64,000 bases of DNA, taken from the NCBI RefSeq assembly GCF_002080415.1, contig NZ_CP020474.1, positions 1,544,001 to 1,608,000 on the forward strand. Direction: 5' to 3'. How positions within the stretch are numbered: the first letter of the stretch is position 1; every line of letters begins with the position of its first letter. Origin of the DNA: Roseovarius mucosus (GTDB lineage: Bacteria > Pseudomonadota > Alphaproteobacteria > Rhodobacterales > Rhodobacteraceae). The notes under the pieces were generated by a model, which was given only the letters and a program-made list of their open reading frames with translations, was not told the origin of the DNA and did no database searches. The translations under genes were made by a program, and so were the position numbers. Below, piece by piece: positions 9,224 through 17,303 of the stretch.

Positions 9224-10546
9224 ATGGACCGCACTTCACCCGGATCGACTCGGCACCATCCCTATTGGCATGATCAGGTTGGCCCGATGCCTGTGTTACC
9301 TGTGGATCCGCCGCGTGATGCGGATGTGCTGATCGTGGGGTCGGGCTATACCGGGCTGAGCGCGGCTATCGCTACGGCGTGTGGCGGTCGCAAAACGGTG
9401 GTGATCGACGCCGAGGCCGCAGGCTTTGGATGCAGCACCCGTAATGGCGGACAGATCAGCACCAGCGTAAAGCCATCACTGGAAAAGCTGACCGCCAAAT
9501 TTGGGGCACAAAAGGCCCGCGCGCTGCGTGGCGAGGGAGAGCGGGCGCTGAAATGGATCGGTGAGTTCATCGACCAAGAGGGGATAGCCTGTGACTTCAA
9601 GCGCGTTGGCCGGTTTCACGCCGCTCACACCCCCGCGCATTACGAAATGTTGGTGCGCGACGCGGAGCAAATGCAAAAAGGCGAAGGCATCGAGAGCTTT
9701 GCCGTGCCCCGCGCCGAACAACATCGCGAGATGGGCACAGATTTCTATCACGGCGGGGTGGTGTTTACGAAACACTGCGCGCTGCATCCCGCCAAATATC
9801 ATCGTGGCCTGTTGATGGCGGCACTCAACGCTGGCGTCGAGGTGGTTGCGCATTGCCCCGTTGGCAAGATTGAGAATACGGGGTCCGGTTTCCGTGTGCA
9901 GACCGCCAATGGCGAGGTGCGCGCGCGGGATGTGATCGTTGCCACCAATGGCTATACCGGCGCGTTGACCCCGTGGATGCAACGGCGGGTGATCCCAATC
10001 GGCAGCTACATCATCGCCACAGAAGAATTACCAGAGAGCCTGATCGACGAGTTGTTCCCGACCGACCGGATCGCCAGCGATACCTGCAAAGTGCTCTATT
10101 ATTACCGCGCTTCACCGGATCGGCGGCGTGTCCTGTTCGGCGGCCGCGTCTCTGCGGCGGAAACCGATACGTCGGTCAGCGCGCCGCTCTTGTTTGAAAG
10201 CATGACCCGCATTTTTCCGCAATTGAAGGACTGCGCAATTTCGCATTCCTGGCATGGCACGGTGGCCTACAGCTTCGATGAATTGGCGCATACCGGCGTT
10301 CACGACGGGGTGCATTACGCCATGGGCTATTGCGGGTCTGGTGTCTCGATGGCGGGGTATTTGGGCATGCGCACCGGCCAAAAGGTGCTGGGACTCGCCG
10401 AGGGCAAGACCGCCTTTGACGACGTGCCACACCCAACCCGCCCGCTTTATACAGGCAAGCCGTGGTTTCTTCCCGCAACGGTCGCTTGGTATCGCTGGAT
10501 GGACAAGAGACAGACCCGGCGGGCGATGGTCGCGGATCCATCCTGA
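9224..10546 (+). CDS. FAD-dependent amine oxidoreductase, PuuB-like (DAO family)
   Basis: A 440-aa D-amino-acid-oxidase-type flavoprotein. It has the dinucleotide-binding motif VGSGYTGLSAA near residues 38-48, followed by the characteristic GFGCSTRNGGQ. The C-terminal segment includes YCGSGVSMAG, as in gamma-glutamylputrescine oxidase-like proteins. The family oxidises primary or secondary amines to aldehydes with release of hydrogen peroxide. ATG 9224 has GGAG 8 nt upstream and is chosen over a TTG at 9200. As the first gene of the operon, it probably oxidises the amine brought in by the ABC importer encoded downstream; the exact substrate is unproven. Confidence 0.88.
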   Translation: MDRTSPGSTRHHPYWHDQVGPMPVLPVDPPRDADVLIVGSGYTGLSAAIATACGGRKTVVIDAEAAGFGCSTRNGGQISTSVKPSLEKLTAKFGAQKARALRGEGERALKWIGEFIDQEGIACDFKRVGRFHAAHTPAHYEMLVRDAEQMQKGEGIESFAVPRAEQHREMGTDFYHGGVVFTKHCALHPAKYHRGLLMAALNAGVEVVAHCPVGKIENTGSGFRVQTANGEVRARDVIVATNGYTGALTPWMQRRVIPIGSYIIATEELPESLIDELFPTDRIASDTCKVLYYYRASPDRRRVLFGGRVSAAETDTSVSAPLLFESMTRIFPQLKDCAISHSWHGTVAYSFDELAHTGVHDGVHYAMGYCGSGVSMAGYLGMRTGQKVLGLAEGKTAFDDVPHPTRPLYTGKPWFLPATVAWYRWMDKRQTRRAMVADPS

Positions 10547-10640
10547 CTTTGAACTTTCGCTGCACATGCCGAGCCAGCGAAACATGATAAAAATCGGCAC
10601 GTACTGCCATTTCGCGGCATTCCAACAGGAGAAAAACAAG

Positions 10641-11681
10641 ATGAGAAAGACATTTTCACTTACCGTCGCTGCCACGCTGCTTGCGAGCGGTGCTGTCGCT
10701 CAGGGCACGGAAATCACCATCGCTTCTTGGGGCGGGTCCTATCAGGACGCACAGAGCAAAGCCTTGTTCGAACCGGCTTCTGCGGCAACTGGGGTTACGG
10801 TCAAGCAGGAAACATATGGCGGGATGGCCGATGTCCGCCTGCAAGTTTCAACCGGGCAGGTGACGTTCGACATCGTGGCCAGTGGGTCCGGTTCTGCGGC
10901 GCGGGCCGGGGCAGAAGGGCTTTTGGAACCTCTGGATTACAACGTGATCGACGTGTCCAACTTTTATCCCAACCTCTATTCCGAGTATTGCGTCGGGGGC
11001 GATGTGTTCTCGACGGTCTATGCTTGGAACACCGACACCTATGGCGAGAACGGGCCGCAAAGCTGGGCGGATTTCTTTGACGCCGAGAAATTCCCCGGCT
11101 CGCGCGCCTATCGCGGTTCAGTTGCGGGCGCACTTGAACCGGCGCTGATGGCCGATGGCGTGCCGATGGATCAGGTTTATGAGGTGTTGAGTTCGGAAGA
11201 GGGGATCGAGCGCGCGCTCAACAAGATCCGCGAGCTGCGGCCCAATATCTCGGTTTTCTGGTCCTCTGGTGCGCAGCACGCCCAGTTGATGAAGGATGGC
11301 GAGGTCGACATGACCACTGGCTGGAATGGCCGCTTTGATACCGCTGCGGCGGATGGGGCCAAGGTAGATTACAGCTTCAATCAGGCGCTGCTGGATTACG
11401 ACTGTTTCGCAATCCCCAAAGGTGCGCCGAACAAGGATGCAGCGATGCAGTTCCTCGCTGAAATCTCGAAACCCGAGTATCAGGACGATCTGCCGAAATA
11501 CATCACCTACGGCCCGACCAACAAATCTGCCTATGACACAGGTGAGATCAGCGCAGAGGTTGCGGCCGGCCTGCCCTCCTCGCCCGAGAATGCGGCCATG
11601 CAATTGCCAATCTCTCTGGAATGGTATGCAAAATGGGAAACCGTCGCCGCCGAGATGTATCAGGAAATGCTGACTGAGTAA
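10641..11681 (+). CDS. Extracellular solute-binding protein, PotD/spermidine-type
   Basis: A 346-aa periplasmic binding protein with a Sec signal peptide (residues 1-20, cleavage near AVAQG). The mature N-terminus TEITIASWGGSYQDAQ is typical of the polyamine/iron-type cluster of binding proteins. ATG 10641 has AGGAG 9 nt upstream; the open frame extends further 5' only inside the oxidase gene in another frame. It is followed by a strong intercistronic hairpin (11703-11726), which can let this gene be expressed in excess of its membrane partners. Confidence 0.9.
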   Translation: MRKTFSLTVAATLLASGAVAQGTEITIASWGGSYQDAQSKALFEPASAATGVTVKQETYGGMADVRLQVSTGQVTFDIVASGSGSAARAGAEGLLEPLDYNVIDVSNFYPNLYSEYCVGGDVFSTVYAWNTDTYGENGPQSWADFFDAEKFPGSRAYRGSVAGALEPALMADGVPMDQVYEVLSSEEGIERALNKIRELRPNISVFWSSGAQHAQLMKDGEVDMTTGWNGRFDTAAADGAKVDYSFNQALLDYDCFAIPKGAPNKDAAMQFLAEISKPEYQDDLPKYITYGPTNKSAYDTGEISAEVAAGLPSSPENAAMQLPISLEWYAKWETVAAEMYQEMLTE

Positions 11682-11702
11682 CCAAAGCCCCAACACAAGA
11701 CC

Positions 11703-11726
11703 AGACGGGCGCTACGGCGCCCGTCT
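11703..11726 (+). terminator. Intercistronic hairpin with a UACG tetraloop
   Basis: A perfect 10-bp stem (AGACGGGCGC / GCGCCCGTCT) closes a TACG loop, giving the C(UNCG)G type of very stable tetraloop. No T-run follows, so it is more likely an mRNA-stabilising or attenuating element that protects the binding-protein message than a full terminator. Confidence 0.65.
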
Positions 11727-11755
11727 GCGCCAATAGACCACTCGGAGGGCAGCAA

Positions 11756-12844
11756 TTGACCAATACCGCCACAGAAGCGCTGCCGATATCGGTGCAGAAC
11801 GTCACCAAGACCTACGGAGCGGTGCATGCCCTCGACGATGTGTCGCTAGAGGTCAAAAGCGGTGAGTTTCTGACACTTCTGGGGCCGTCTGGGTCTGGCA
11901 AGACAACGCTTTTGATGGTGCTTGCGGGATTTACCCGGCCCGATTGCGGCAGTCTCAAGTTTGGCGACCGCGAAGTTATCCGCACCCCGCCACATCTGCG
12001 CGAGGTCGGCATGACCTTTCAGAGCTATGCGCTTTTCCCGCATATGACCGTAGCGGGCAATGTGGGCTATCCCTTGCGTCTGCGCAAACGCCCCAAGGCA
12101 GAGATCGCGGAACGGGTCGAGCGGGCGCTGGAAACGGTGCAGCTTGGCGGCTATGGCAATCGTCGCGTCGACCAGCTCTCTGGTGGGCAAAAGCAACGAG
12201 TCGCGGTGGCGCGCGCCATTGTGTTTGAACCCCGCATCCTGTTGATGGATGAACCGCTATCCGCGCTCGACAAGAAACTGCGCGACCAGATGCAGATCGA
12301 GTTGCGGCATCTGCACGAACAGCTTGGCATGACCACGGTCTATGTCACCCATGACCAGCGCGAGGCGCTGACCATGTCCGATCGGATCGCCGTGGTGAAC
12401 CATGGGCGCATCATGCAGCTCTCAACCCCCCGCGATCTCTATGAACACCCCGCAAATCGGTTTGTGGCGGATTTCATCGGCGATTCCACGTTTCTGAGGG
12501 TGAACCGTTTGGGCGCTGACGTGACCTTTGGCGGGGTGCCGCTGATCCATGCAGGCCCCTTGCCCGACACGCCCGAACTTCAACTGATGATCCGCCCCGA
12601 ACGCATCGTGCTCTCTTCGGGTGGACCGCGTGAGGGGGCCAATAATTTTGCCGCCACCGCGACCGATGTGGTCTATCAGGGCGACAGCTTCTTGCTGCAC
12701 GCGCGGTTGGACACGGGCGAAATGGTGGCTTTGCGCGGAGCGGTGCGCGGCAGCAATGCAACGTCCCTGCCCCAGCTTGGTGACCGCGTGACCCTGACCT
12801 TGGCACCCGAAGACACAGTGTTGATCGACGGAAGCCAAACATGA
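11756..12844 (+). CDS. ABC transporter ATP-binding protein, PotA-like (TTG start)
   Basis: A 362-aa ATPase with Walker A GPSGSGKTT, signature LSGGQKQRVAVARA, Walker B LLMDEP, switch His in VTHDQREA, and a C-terminal TOBE region. The start is TTG 11756, supported by GGAGG 8 nt upstream and by the N-terminal length, with no ATG nearer than the conserved ISVQNVTKTYG. A TTG start could lower its translation relative to the binding protein. Its stop overlaps the first permease start (ATGA at 12841-12844). Confidence 0.9.
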   Translation: MTNTATEALPISVQNVTKTYGAVHALDDVSLEVKSGEFLTLLGPSGSGKTTLLMVLAGFTRPDCGSLKFGDREVIRTPPHLREVGMTFQSYALFPHMTVAGNVGYPLRLRKRPKAEIAERVERALETVQLGGYGNRRVDQLSGGQKQRVAVARAIVFEPRILLMDEPLSALDKKLRDQMQIELRHLHEQLGMTTVYVTHDQREALTMSDRIAVVNHGRIMQLSTPRDLYEHPANRFVADFIGDSTFLRVNRLGADVTFGGVPLIHAGPLPDTPELQLMIRPERIVLSSGGPREGANNFAATATDVVYQGDSFLLHARLDTGEMVALRGAVRGSNATSLPQLGDRVTLTLAPEDTVLIDGSQT

Positions 12845-13731
12845 GCATGCAGACAGCGCCCCTCAATGCCGCTGGGCTGCGCCGTGACGAGCGGTTAGAG
12901 CGGCTGACGCTTTTTGGTCTGAGTTCACCGGCAATCCTGCTTATTCTCGTGGTGCTGGTCATTCCCGTGGGCTGGTTGTTCTATGTCTCGTTCATCGGGG
13001 CAAACGGGCAATTCTCGCTTGAGAATTACGAGCGCATGATCAGCCGCCGCTCTTATCTGCGCATTTTCATCACCACCTTTCAGGTCAGCCTGTTGACCAC
13101 CGGGCTGTGCATCCTGATCGGCTATCCCTTTGCCTATTTCATGTCGCAGCTGCCAAGCCGCCTTGCAAATCTGTGCCTGATTACCGTGCTCTTGCCGTTC
13201 TGGACCTCACTTTTGGTGCGGACCTATGCGTGGCTGGTGCTGTTGCAGAAACAGGGATTGATCAACAATTGGGCCATCTCGCTTGGCCTCTGGGATGAAC
13301 CACTCAAGATCGTTCACAACATGACCGGCACGTTGATCGGCATGGTGCATATCATGCTGCCATTTCTCATCCTGCCAGTTTACGGCGCGATGAAGGCGAT
13401 TGACCGCGATTACCTCAAGGCGGCGGCCAACCTTGGGGCAAGCCCACGGGTGGCGTTTTGGACGGTCTTTTTTCCACTCACCGCGCCGGGGCTTTTTGCC
13501 GGGGCGCTGATGGTGTTCATCCTCTGCCTTGGCTTCTTTGTCACCCCGGCGGTGCTGGGCGGGGGCAAGGTGATTATGGTGTCGATGCAGATCGTCTCGA
13601 ACATCGAGTTATTCGTGAATTGGGGCGCGGCCAGTGCCTTGGGCGTGGTGCTGCTGATCCTGACTGTGGCGATCCTCTGGGTCGCATCCCGGTTTCTGAA
13701 CCTCGACCGGATGACCGGAGGCGGGCACTGA
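12841..13731 (+). CDS. ABC transporter permease, PotB-like
   Basis: A 296-aa integral membrane protein with about six spans and an EAA loop reading KAAANLGA, in which the first Glu is replaced by Lys. An N-terminal cytoplasmic tail of ~30 residues (MSMQTAPLNAAGLRRDERLE) precedes the first span. It is coupled to the ATPase gene by ATGA and to the second permease by TGATG. It forms half of the pore of the second polyamine-type importer. Confidence 0.9.
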   Translation: MSMQTAPLNAAGLRRDERLERLTLFGLSSPAILLILVVLVIPVGWLFYVSFIGANGQFSLENYERMISRRSYLRIFITTFQVSLLTTGLCILIGYPFAYFMSQLPSRLANLCLITVLLPFWTSLLVRTYAWLVLLQKQGLINNWAISLGLWDEPLKIVHNMTGTLIGMVHIMLPFLILPVYGAMKAIDRDYLKAAANLGASPRVAFWTVFFPLTAPGLFAGALMVFILCLGFFVTPAVLGGGKVIMVSMQIVSNIELFVNWGAASALGVVLLILTVAILWVASRFLNLDRMTGGGH

Positions 13732-14552
13732 TGCGCAACTGGCTCAATTCCCCGGCGACCGACACGCAAGTCACCCATGGCCAACGCCTGTGGCTCTATG
13801 TCTTTGCGGTGATCGTGATGATCTTGCTAGTCACGCCCACATTGATCGTGATCCCGATGTCCTTTTCGGACAGTCAATATCTGGAGTTTCCACCCGAGGT
13901 CTGGTCAACCCGCTGGTATGATAATTTCTTTGGCTCAAGCGAATGGATGCAGGCGGCGCGGACCTCTTTTCAGACGGCCTTTCTGACCATGATCGTGGCG
14001 ACGCCGATTGGGGTTCTGGCGGCCTATGGGCTGCATAGCTCTCGGTTTGCCTTTGTCAGGGTTGCCTTTGTCCTGATGATCACACCGATGATGGTGCCGC
14101 TGGTGCTGGTGGCGATTGGGGCGTTCTACGCCTATGTGAAGCTCAATCTTCTTTACACCATAACCGGATTGGTTCTGGCCCATACCGTGCTAGCGCTGCC
14201 GCTGGTGGCGATCGTCACCGGCTCCGCCCTCAAAGGTTACGACATGAGCCAAGAACAGGCCGCCCGCAGCCTAGGTGCCCCGCGCTGGAAGGCATTTCTT
14301 ACCGTGACCCTGCCGCAGATTCGGTTTGCGGTGGTCACGAGCGCGCTTTTGGCCTTCCTCACCTCGTTTGACGAGGTTGTGGTGGCAATGTTCATTTCTG
14401 GCGGCGACAACCCAACCTTGACACGCAACATGTTCAACGCGCTGCGCGATCAGATTGACCCGACCATTGCGGCCATTTCGACGATCATGATCCTTGTGAC
14501 CACCGTGATGATGGTGCTGGTGCAAGTATTCGGCCAAGACAAGAAACACTGA
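13731..14552 (+). CDS. ABC transporter permease, PotC-like
   Basis: The second permease of the oxidase-linked importer, 273 aa, with about six spans and an EAA loop reading EQAARSLGA. ATG 13731 shares one base with the TGA of the preceding permease (TGATG), a strong sign of translational coupling. The longer frame running upstream to 13458 lies within the other permease gene and is not used. Confidence 0.9.
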   Translation: MRNWLNSPATDTQVTHGQRLWLYVFAVIVMILLVTPTLIVIPMSFSDSQYLEFPPEVWSTRWYDNFFGSSEWMQAARTSFQTAFLTMIVATPIGVLAAYGLHSSRFAFVRVAFVLMITPMMVPLVLVAIGAFYAYVKLNLLYTITGLVLAHTVLALPLVAIVTGSALKGYDMSQEQAARSLGAPRWKAFLTVTLPQIRFAVVTSALLAFLTSFDEVVVAMFISGGDNPTLTRNMFNALRDQIDPTIAAISTIMILVTTVMMVLVQVFGQDKKH

Positions 14553-14603
14553 CACGCGCGCAGCGTCACATAGCGATACCGACAAGAACCTTTGGAGACC
14601 CAA

Positions 14604-14969
14604 ATGATCGACCTCAAGACGTATCAAAGCCTCGCCACTCAGCCGGTTGGCGCCTTTGCCCCGAAACCGACCAGCCTCACACCGGGACAAGAGGAAGCCT
14701 CGGCGCAACTCTGGGCCTCTGCCGATGGCCATACGAAGATTGGCGTTTGGGAATGCACGCCGGGGCATTTCACCGCCGACCGCACCGCAATGGGCGAATA
14801 TTGCCATATCATCTCTGGCCGCGCCTCGGTCACGAATGCCGATGGGCAGGGAACGCGCGATATCGGTCCGGGTGATCTACTTGTCTTGCCGCAGGGATGG
14901 ACCGGCGAATGGGTGATCCACGAGCATATGCGCAAGCTCTATATCCTCAGCGCATCCCCCACCCTCTGA
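14604..14969 (+). CDS. Cupin-domain protein (DUF861/EutQ-like)
   Basis: A 121-aa single-domain cupin. The beta-barrel motifs are recognisable: GVWECTPGHFTADR, then EYCHIISGRASV (motif 1, with the metal/substrate Glu and His) and GDLLVLPQGWTGEW (motif 2). Small DUF861 cupins often sit in amine or polyamine operons, where their chemistry is not well defined; a role in handling the aldehyde or gamma-glutamyl product is conceivable. ATG 14604 has GGAG 8 nt upstream. It is the last gene of the oxidase/ABC operon and is followed by a convergent terminator-like hairpin. Confidence 0.82.
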   Translation: MIDLKTYQSLATQPVGAFAPKPTSLTPGQEEASAQLWASADGHTKIGVWECTPGHFTADRTAMGEYCHIISGRASVTNADGQGTRDIGPGDLLVLPQGWTGEWVIHEHMRKLYILSASPTL

Positions 14970-14996
14970 GGCGTGGAGGCGTTGCTTGTCTGCACG

Positions 14997-15025
14997 TCTG
15001 GCCCGGCTTCAATCGCCGGGCCAGA
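14997..15025. terminator. Bidirectional hairpin between convergent operons
   Basis: A perfect 11-bp stem (TCTGGCCCGGC / GCCGGGCCAGA) with a 7-nt loop separates the end of the cupin gene (+) from the end of cyanase (-). There is no long T-run on either side. Its position and strength fit a shared terminator. Confidence 0.65.
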
Positions 15026-15042
15026 TAAAAGGATGACCCGTA

Positions 15043-15513
15043 TTACCAGGAATTATACCCCAGAAACTTGCCCGACATCTCAACCTTGACGCGGTCCCCC
15101 TTGGGGTTTGCGACACGGGTGATCTTCATGTCGAAATCAATCGCCGACATGATACCGTCGCCAAACTCTTCTTGGATCAACGCCTTCATCGTGGGGCCGT
15201 AAACGCCCACAATCTCGTAGAGGCGGTAGATACACGGGTCTGTTGGCACCGCTTGTTCCCAGATCTTGGTCGGATACTCCTCCAGCACCGAAACCGCCTC
15301 CTCCGGCAGATCCAGCAACGCAACGAGCGCCTCGGCCTTGGCCTTGGGCATGGTGTTCATGCCCATGCAGGCCGAATGGGTCCAGACGGGCGACATGCCG
15401 ATGCCCTCAGCAATCTCTTCCCATTTCATCCCGGTCTTTTTCTTCGCGATCAGGATCAGGGTGGTTACATCCTCCTTGGTCATCAGCGCGGGCATAGTCA
15501 CAGTGTCTTTCAT
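15043..15513 (-). CDS. cynS: Cyanate hydratase (cyanase)
   Basis: A 156-aa protein, the same length as the well-known enterobacterial cyanase. It decomposes cyanate with bicarbonate to ammonia and carbon dioxide as a homodecamer in the cytoplasm. The three catalytic residues line up as Arg97 and Glu100 in YRLYEIVGVYG and Ser123 in GDGIMSAIDF. The N-terminal half is the helical DNA-binding-like fold of the family (LILIAKKKTGMKWEEIA). The start at 15513 has GGAGG 5-6 nt upstream; the longer frame from 15525 would use an ATG that overlaps this RBS. It is the last gene behind the NrtABD-type importer, implying cyanate import and use as a nitrogen source, or detoxification. Confidence 0.97.
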   Translation of the reverse strand: MKDTVTMPALMTKEDVTTLILIAKKKTGMKWEEIAEGIGMSPVWTHSACMGMNTMPKAKAEALVALLDLPEEAVSVLEEYPTKIWEQAVPTDPCIYRLYEIVGVYGPTMKALIQEEFGDGIMSAIDFDMKITRVANPKGDRVKVEMSGKFLGYNSW

Positions 15514-15552
15514 AGTGTCCTCCATTCGTTTGATCTCAGGTGAAAATTGGTG

Positions 15553-16455
15553 TCACAGGTTCACGGCGCGTAGCCGCAGGGCCTCGCCGGTCTCGTCTTC
15601 GGGTCGTGCGTGGTCAATCCGCACAGTCTCGGGCGTCTGTGCCGCGCCGTCGGATACCTGCCCCGCCAATTCCTTGGACCGCTTGCCAAGGAACTGCACC
15701 AGATGGTTGCGGATCGGGTAGTAGTTGGGATGTTCCACGATCTCGGTCCGGTTGCGTGGGCGCGGGATCGTGATCTCGACCGATTCCGCCACACGGGCAA
15801 AGGGACCGTTGGTCATGAGCAGGATACGATCTGCCAGAAGGATCGCCTCGTCGATGTCATGGGTGATCATAAACACGGTCTGCCCGGTGCCGCCCCATAT
15901 CTTGAGCAACTCATCCTGAATGGTCCCCCGCGTCAGCGCATCGAGCGCGCCAAACGGTTCATCCAGCAACAAGAGCTTGGGATGATTGGCAAAGGCGCGG
16001 GCAATCGACACCCGCTGCCGCATGCCCCCCGACAATTGGCTGGGCTTGCGGTGGATCACGTCGCCCTCAAGCCCGACCATCGCCAGATACTCGCGGGAAT
16101 GGTCCAGCACCTTGGCCTTGGACCAATCCGGATGCCGCGCGGCGACCCCAAAGCTCACGTTTTTGAGTGTGCTCAGCCAAGGCAGCAGGGAATAGTTCTG
16201 AAACACCACGCCCCGATCAAGGCTGGGGCCCGACACCTCGAACCCATCCATCTTGACCACACCGCTTGTCGGCTCTGCAAGGCCCGCAAGAATGTTCATG
16301 ATGGTGGACTTGCCACAGCCCGAATGCCCAAGGATACAAACGAATTCACCCTTCTCAACCCCGAAGGTCGCGTTTTCAAAAACGGTCATCGTGCCGCCTT
16401 GGCCATCCGGATAACACTGGGTCAGGTTCTCAATCGACAGAAACGGTTTGTTCAT
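15553..16455 (-). CDS. ABC transporter ATP-binding protein, NrtD/CynD-type (nitrate/cyanate family)
   Basis: A 300-aa ATPase with Walker A GHSGCGKST, signature LSGGMRQRVSIARA, Walker B LLLLDEPFGALD and a switch His in ITHDIDEA. The C-terminal ~60 residues (after EHPNYYPIRNHLVQFL) are typical of NrtD/CynD/TauB-like subunits. It energises the importer made with the permease at 16467-17300. The cyanase gene 39 nt downstream makes cyanate a more likely ligand than nitrate; no nitrate or nitrite reductase gene is in the window. Confidence 0.9.
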   Translation of the reverse strand: MNKPFLSIENLTQCYPDGQGGTMTVFENATFGVEKGEFVCILGHSGCGKSTIMNILAGLAEPTSGVVKMDGFEVSGPSLDRGVVFQNYSLLPWLSTLKNVSFGVAARHPDWSKAKVLDHSREYLAMVGLEGDVIHRKPSQLSGGMRQRVSIARAFANHPKLLLLDEPFGALDALTRGTIQDELLKIWGGTGQTVFMITHDIDEAILLADRILLMTNGPFARVAESVEITIPRPRNRTEIVEHPNYYPIRNHLVQFLGKRSKELAGQVSDGAAQTPETVRIDHARPEDETGEALRLRAVNL

Positions 16456-16466
16456 CTCACGGCTCC

Positions 16467-17300
16467 TTATTCCGCATAGGCCACGGCGCGCTGGAGCGTG
16501 GCAAAGGCCGCATCCAGCATCATGCCGACAATGCCGATCATCAGGATCGAAAAGATGACCGAGGTCAGATCAAGATTGTTCCACTCGTTCCAGACGTAAT
16601 ACCCGATACCCGTCCCCCCCACGAGCATCTCGGCGGCGACGATGACAAGCCACGCGATGCCGATAGAGATACGCATGCCGGTCACGATGGTCGGTGCGGC
16701 CGCAGGCAGGATCACCGTAAAGGCGGTCTTGAAATGCCCCAGTTCATGCGTCCGTGCGACATTAACCCAATCCAGTCGCACACCTGCCACGCCAAAGGCG
16801 GTGTTGATCAACATGGGCCAGATCGAGCAGATGAAGATTACGAAGATCGCGCTCGCCTCGCTGTCTTGGATGACGAACAAAGCCAGCGGCATCCACGCGA
16901 GCGGCGATATCGGGCGCAGCACCTGAATGAACGGGTTGAGCGCTTTGTAGGCGACCGGCGACATGCCGATCAGGAACCCCAGCGGTATCGCCACCACCGC
17001 CGCCATCAGATAGCCCGACAGCACCCGGTAGATCGAATATCCGATCTGAATCCCGATCCCCTTGTCATTGGGTCCAGCATCGTAGAACGGATTGCTCAGT
17101 TCTTCCCACGCCTTGGCCAATACCTGTGACGGAGGTGGCACACCTGCCTTTTGCGCCCCCCCGCCAGTCAGCCGCTCGTATTCCGTCAACTCGCCCACGG
17201 CTTTTTGCGCCGGAATTGACATCTCCCAGAGGAACAGCCCGACAAAGAGTATCACCACCGACAAAAGCAGGGCGCGTTGATTTAGCGACAGTGTCGACAT
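16467..17300 (-). CDS. ABC transporter permease, NrtB/CynB-type
   Basis: A 277-aa membrane protein of the nitrate/cyanate/taurine permease family. It has an N-terminal span, a periplasmic loop with SQVLAKAWEELSNPF, and about five further spans. The cytoplasmic coupling segment lies around ELGHFKTAFTVILPAAAP. It is 3 nt from the binding-protein stop and 11 nt before the ATPase start, so this is a tight operon. The cyanate role is inferred from cynS in the same operon. Confidence 0.88.
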   Translation of the reverse strand: MSTLSLNQRALLLSVVILFVGLFLWEMSIPAQKAVGELTEYERLTGGGAQKAGVPPPSQVLAKAWEELSNPFYDAGPNDKGIGIQIGYSIYRVLSGYLMAAVVAIPLGFLIGMSPVAYKALNPFIQVLRPISPLAWMPLALFVIQDSEASAIFVIFICSIWPMLINTAFGVAGVRLDWVNVARTHELGHFKTAFTVILPAAAPTIVTGMRISIGIAWLVIVAAEMLVGGTGIGYYVWNEWNNLDLTSVIFSILMIGIVGMMLDAAFATLQRAVAYAE

Positions 17301-17303
17301 CGC

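Noticed and set aside
10254-10640. 5' extension of the second binding-protein frame
   Set aside because: It overlaps the oxidase gene in another frame; the RBS and signal peptide place the start at 10641.
13458-13730. 5' extension of the PotC-like permease frame
   Set aside because: It runs inside the preceding permease gene; the TGATG junction gives the start at 13731.
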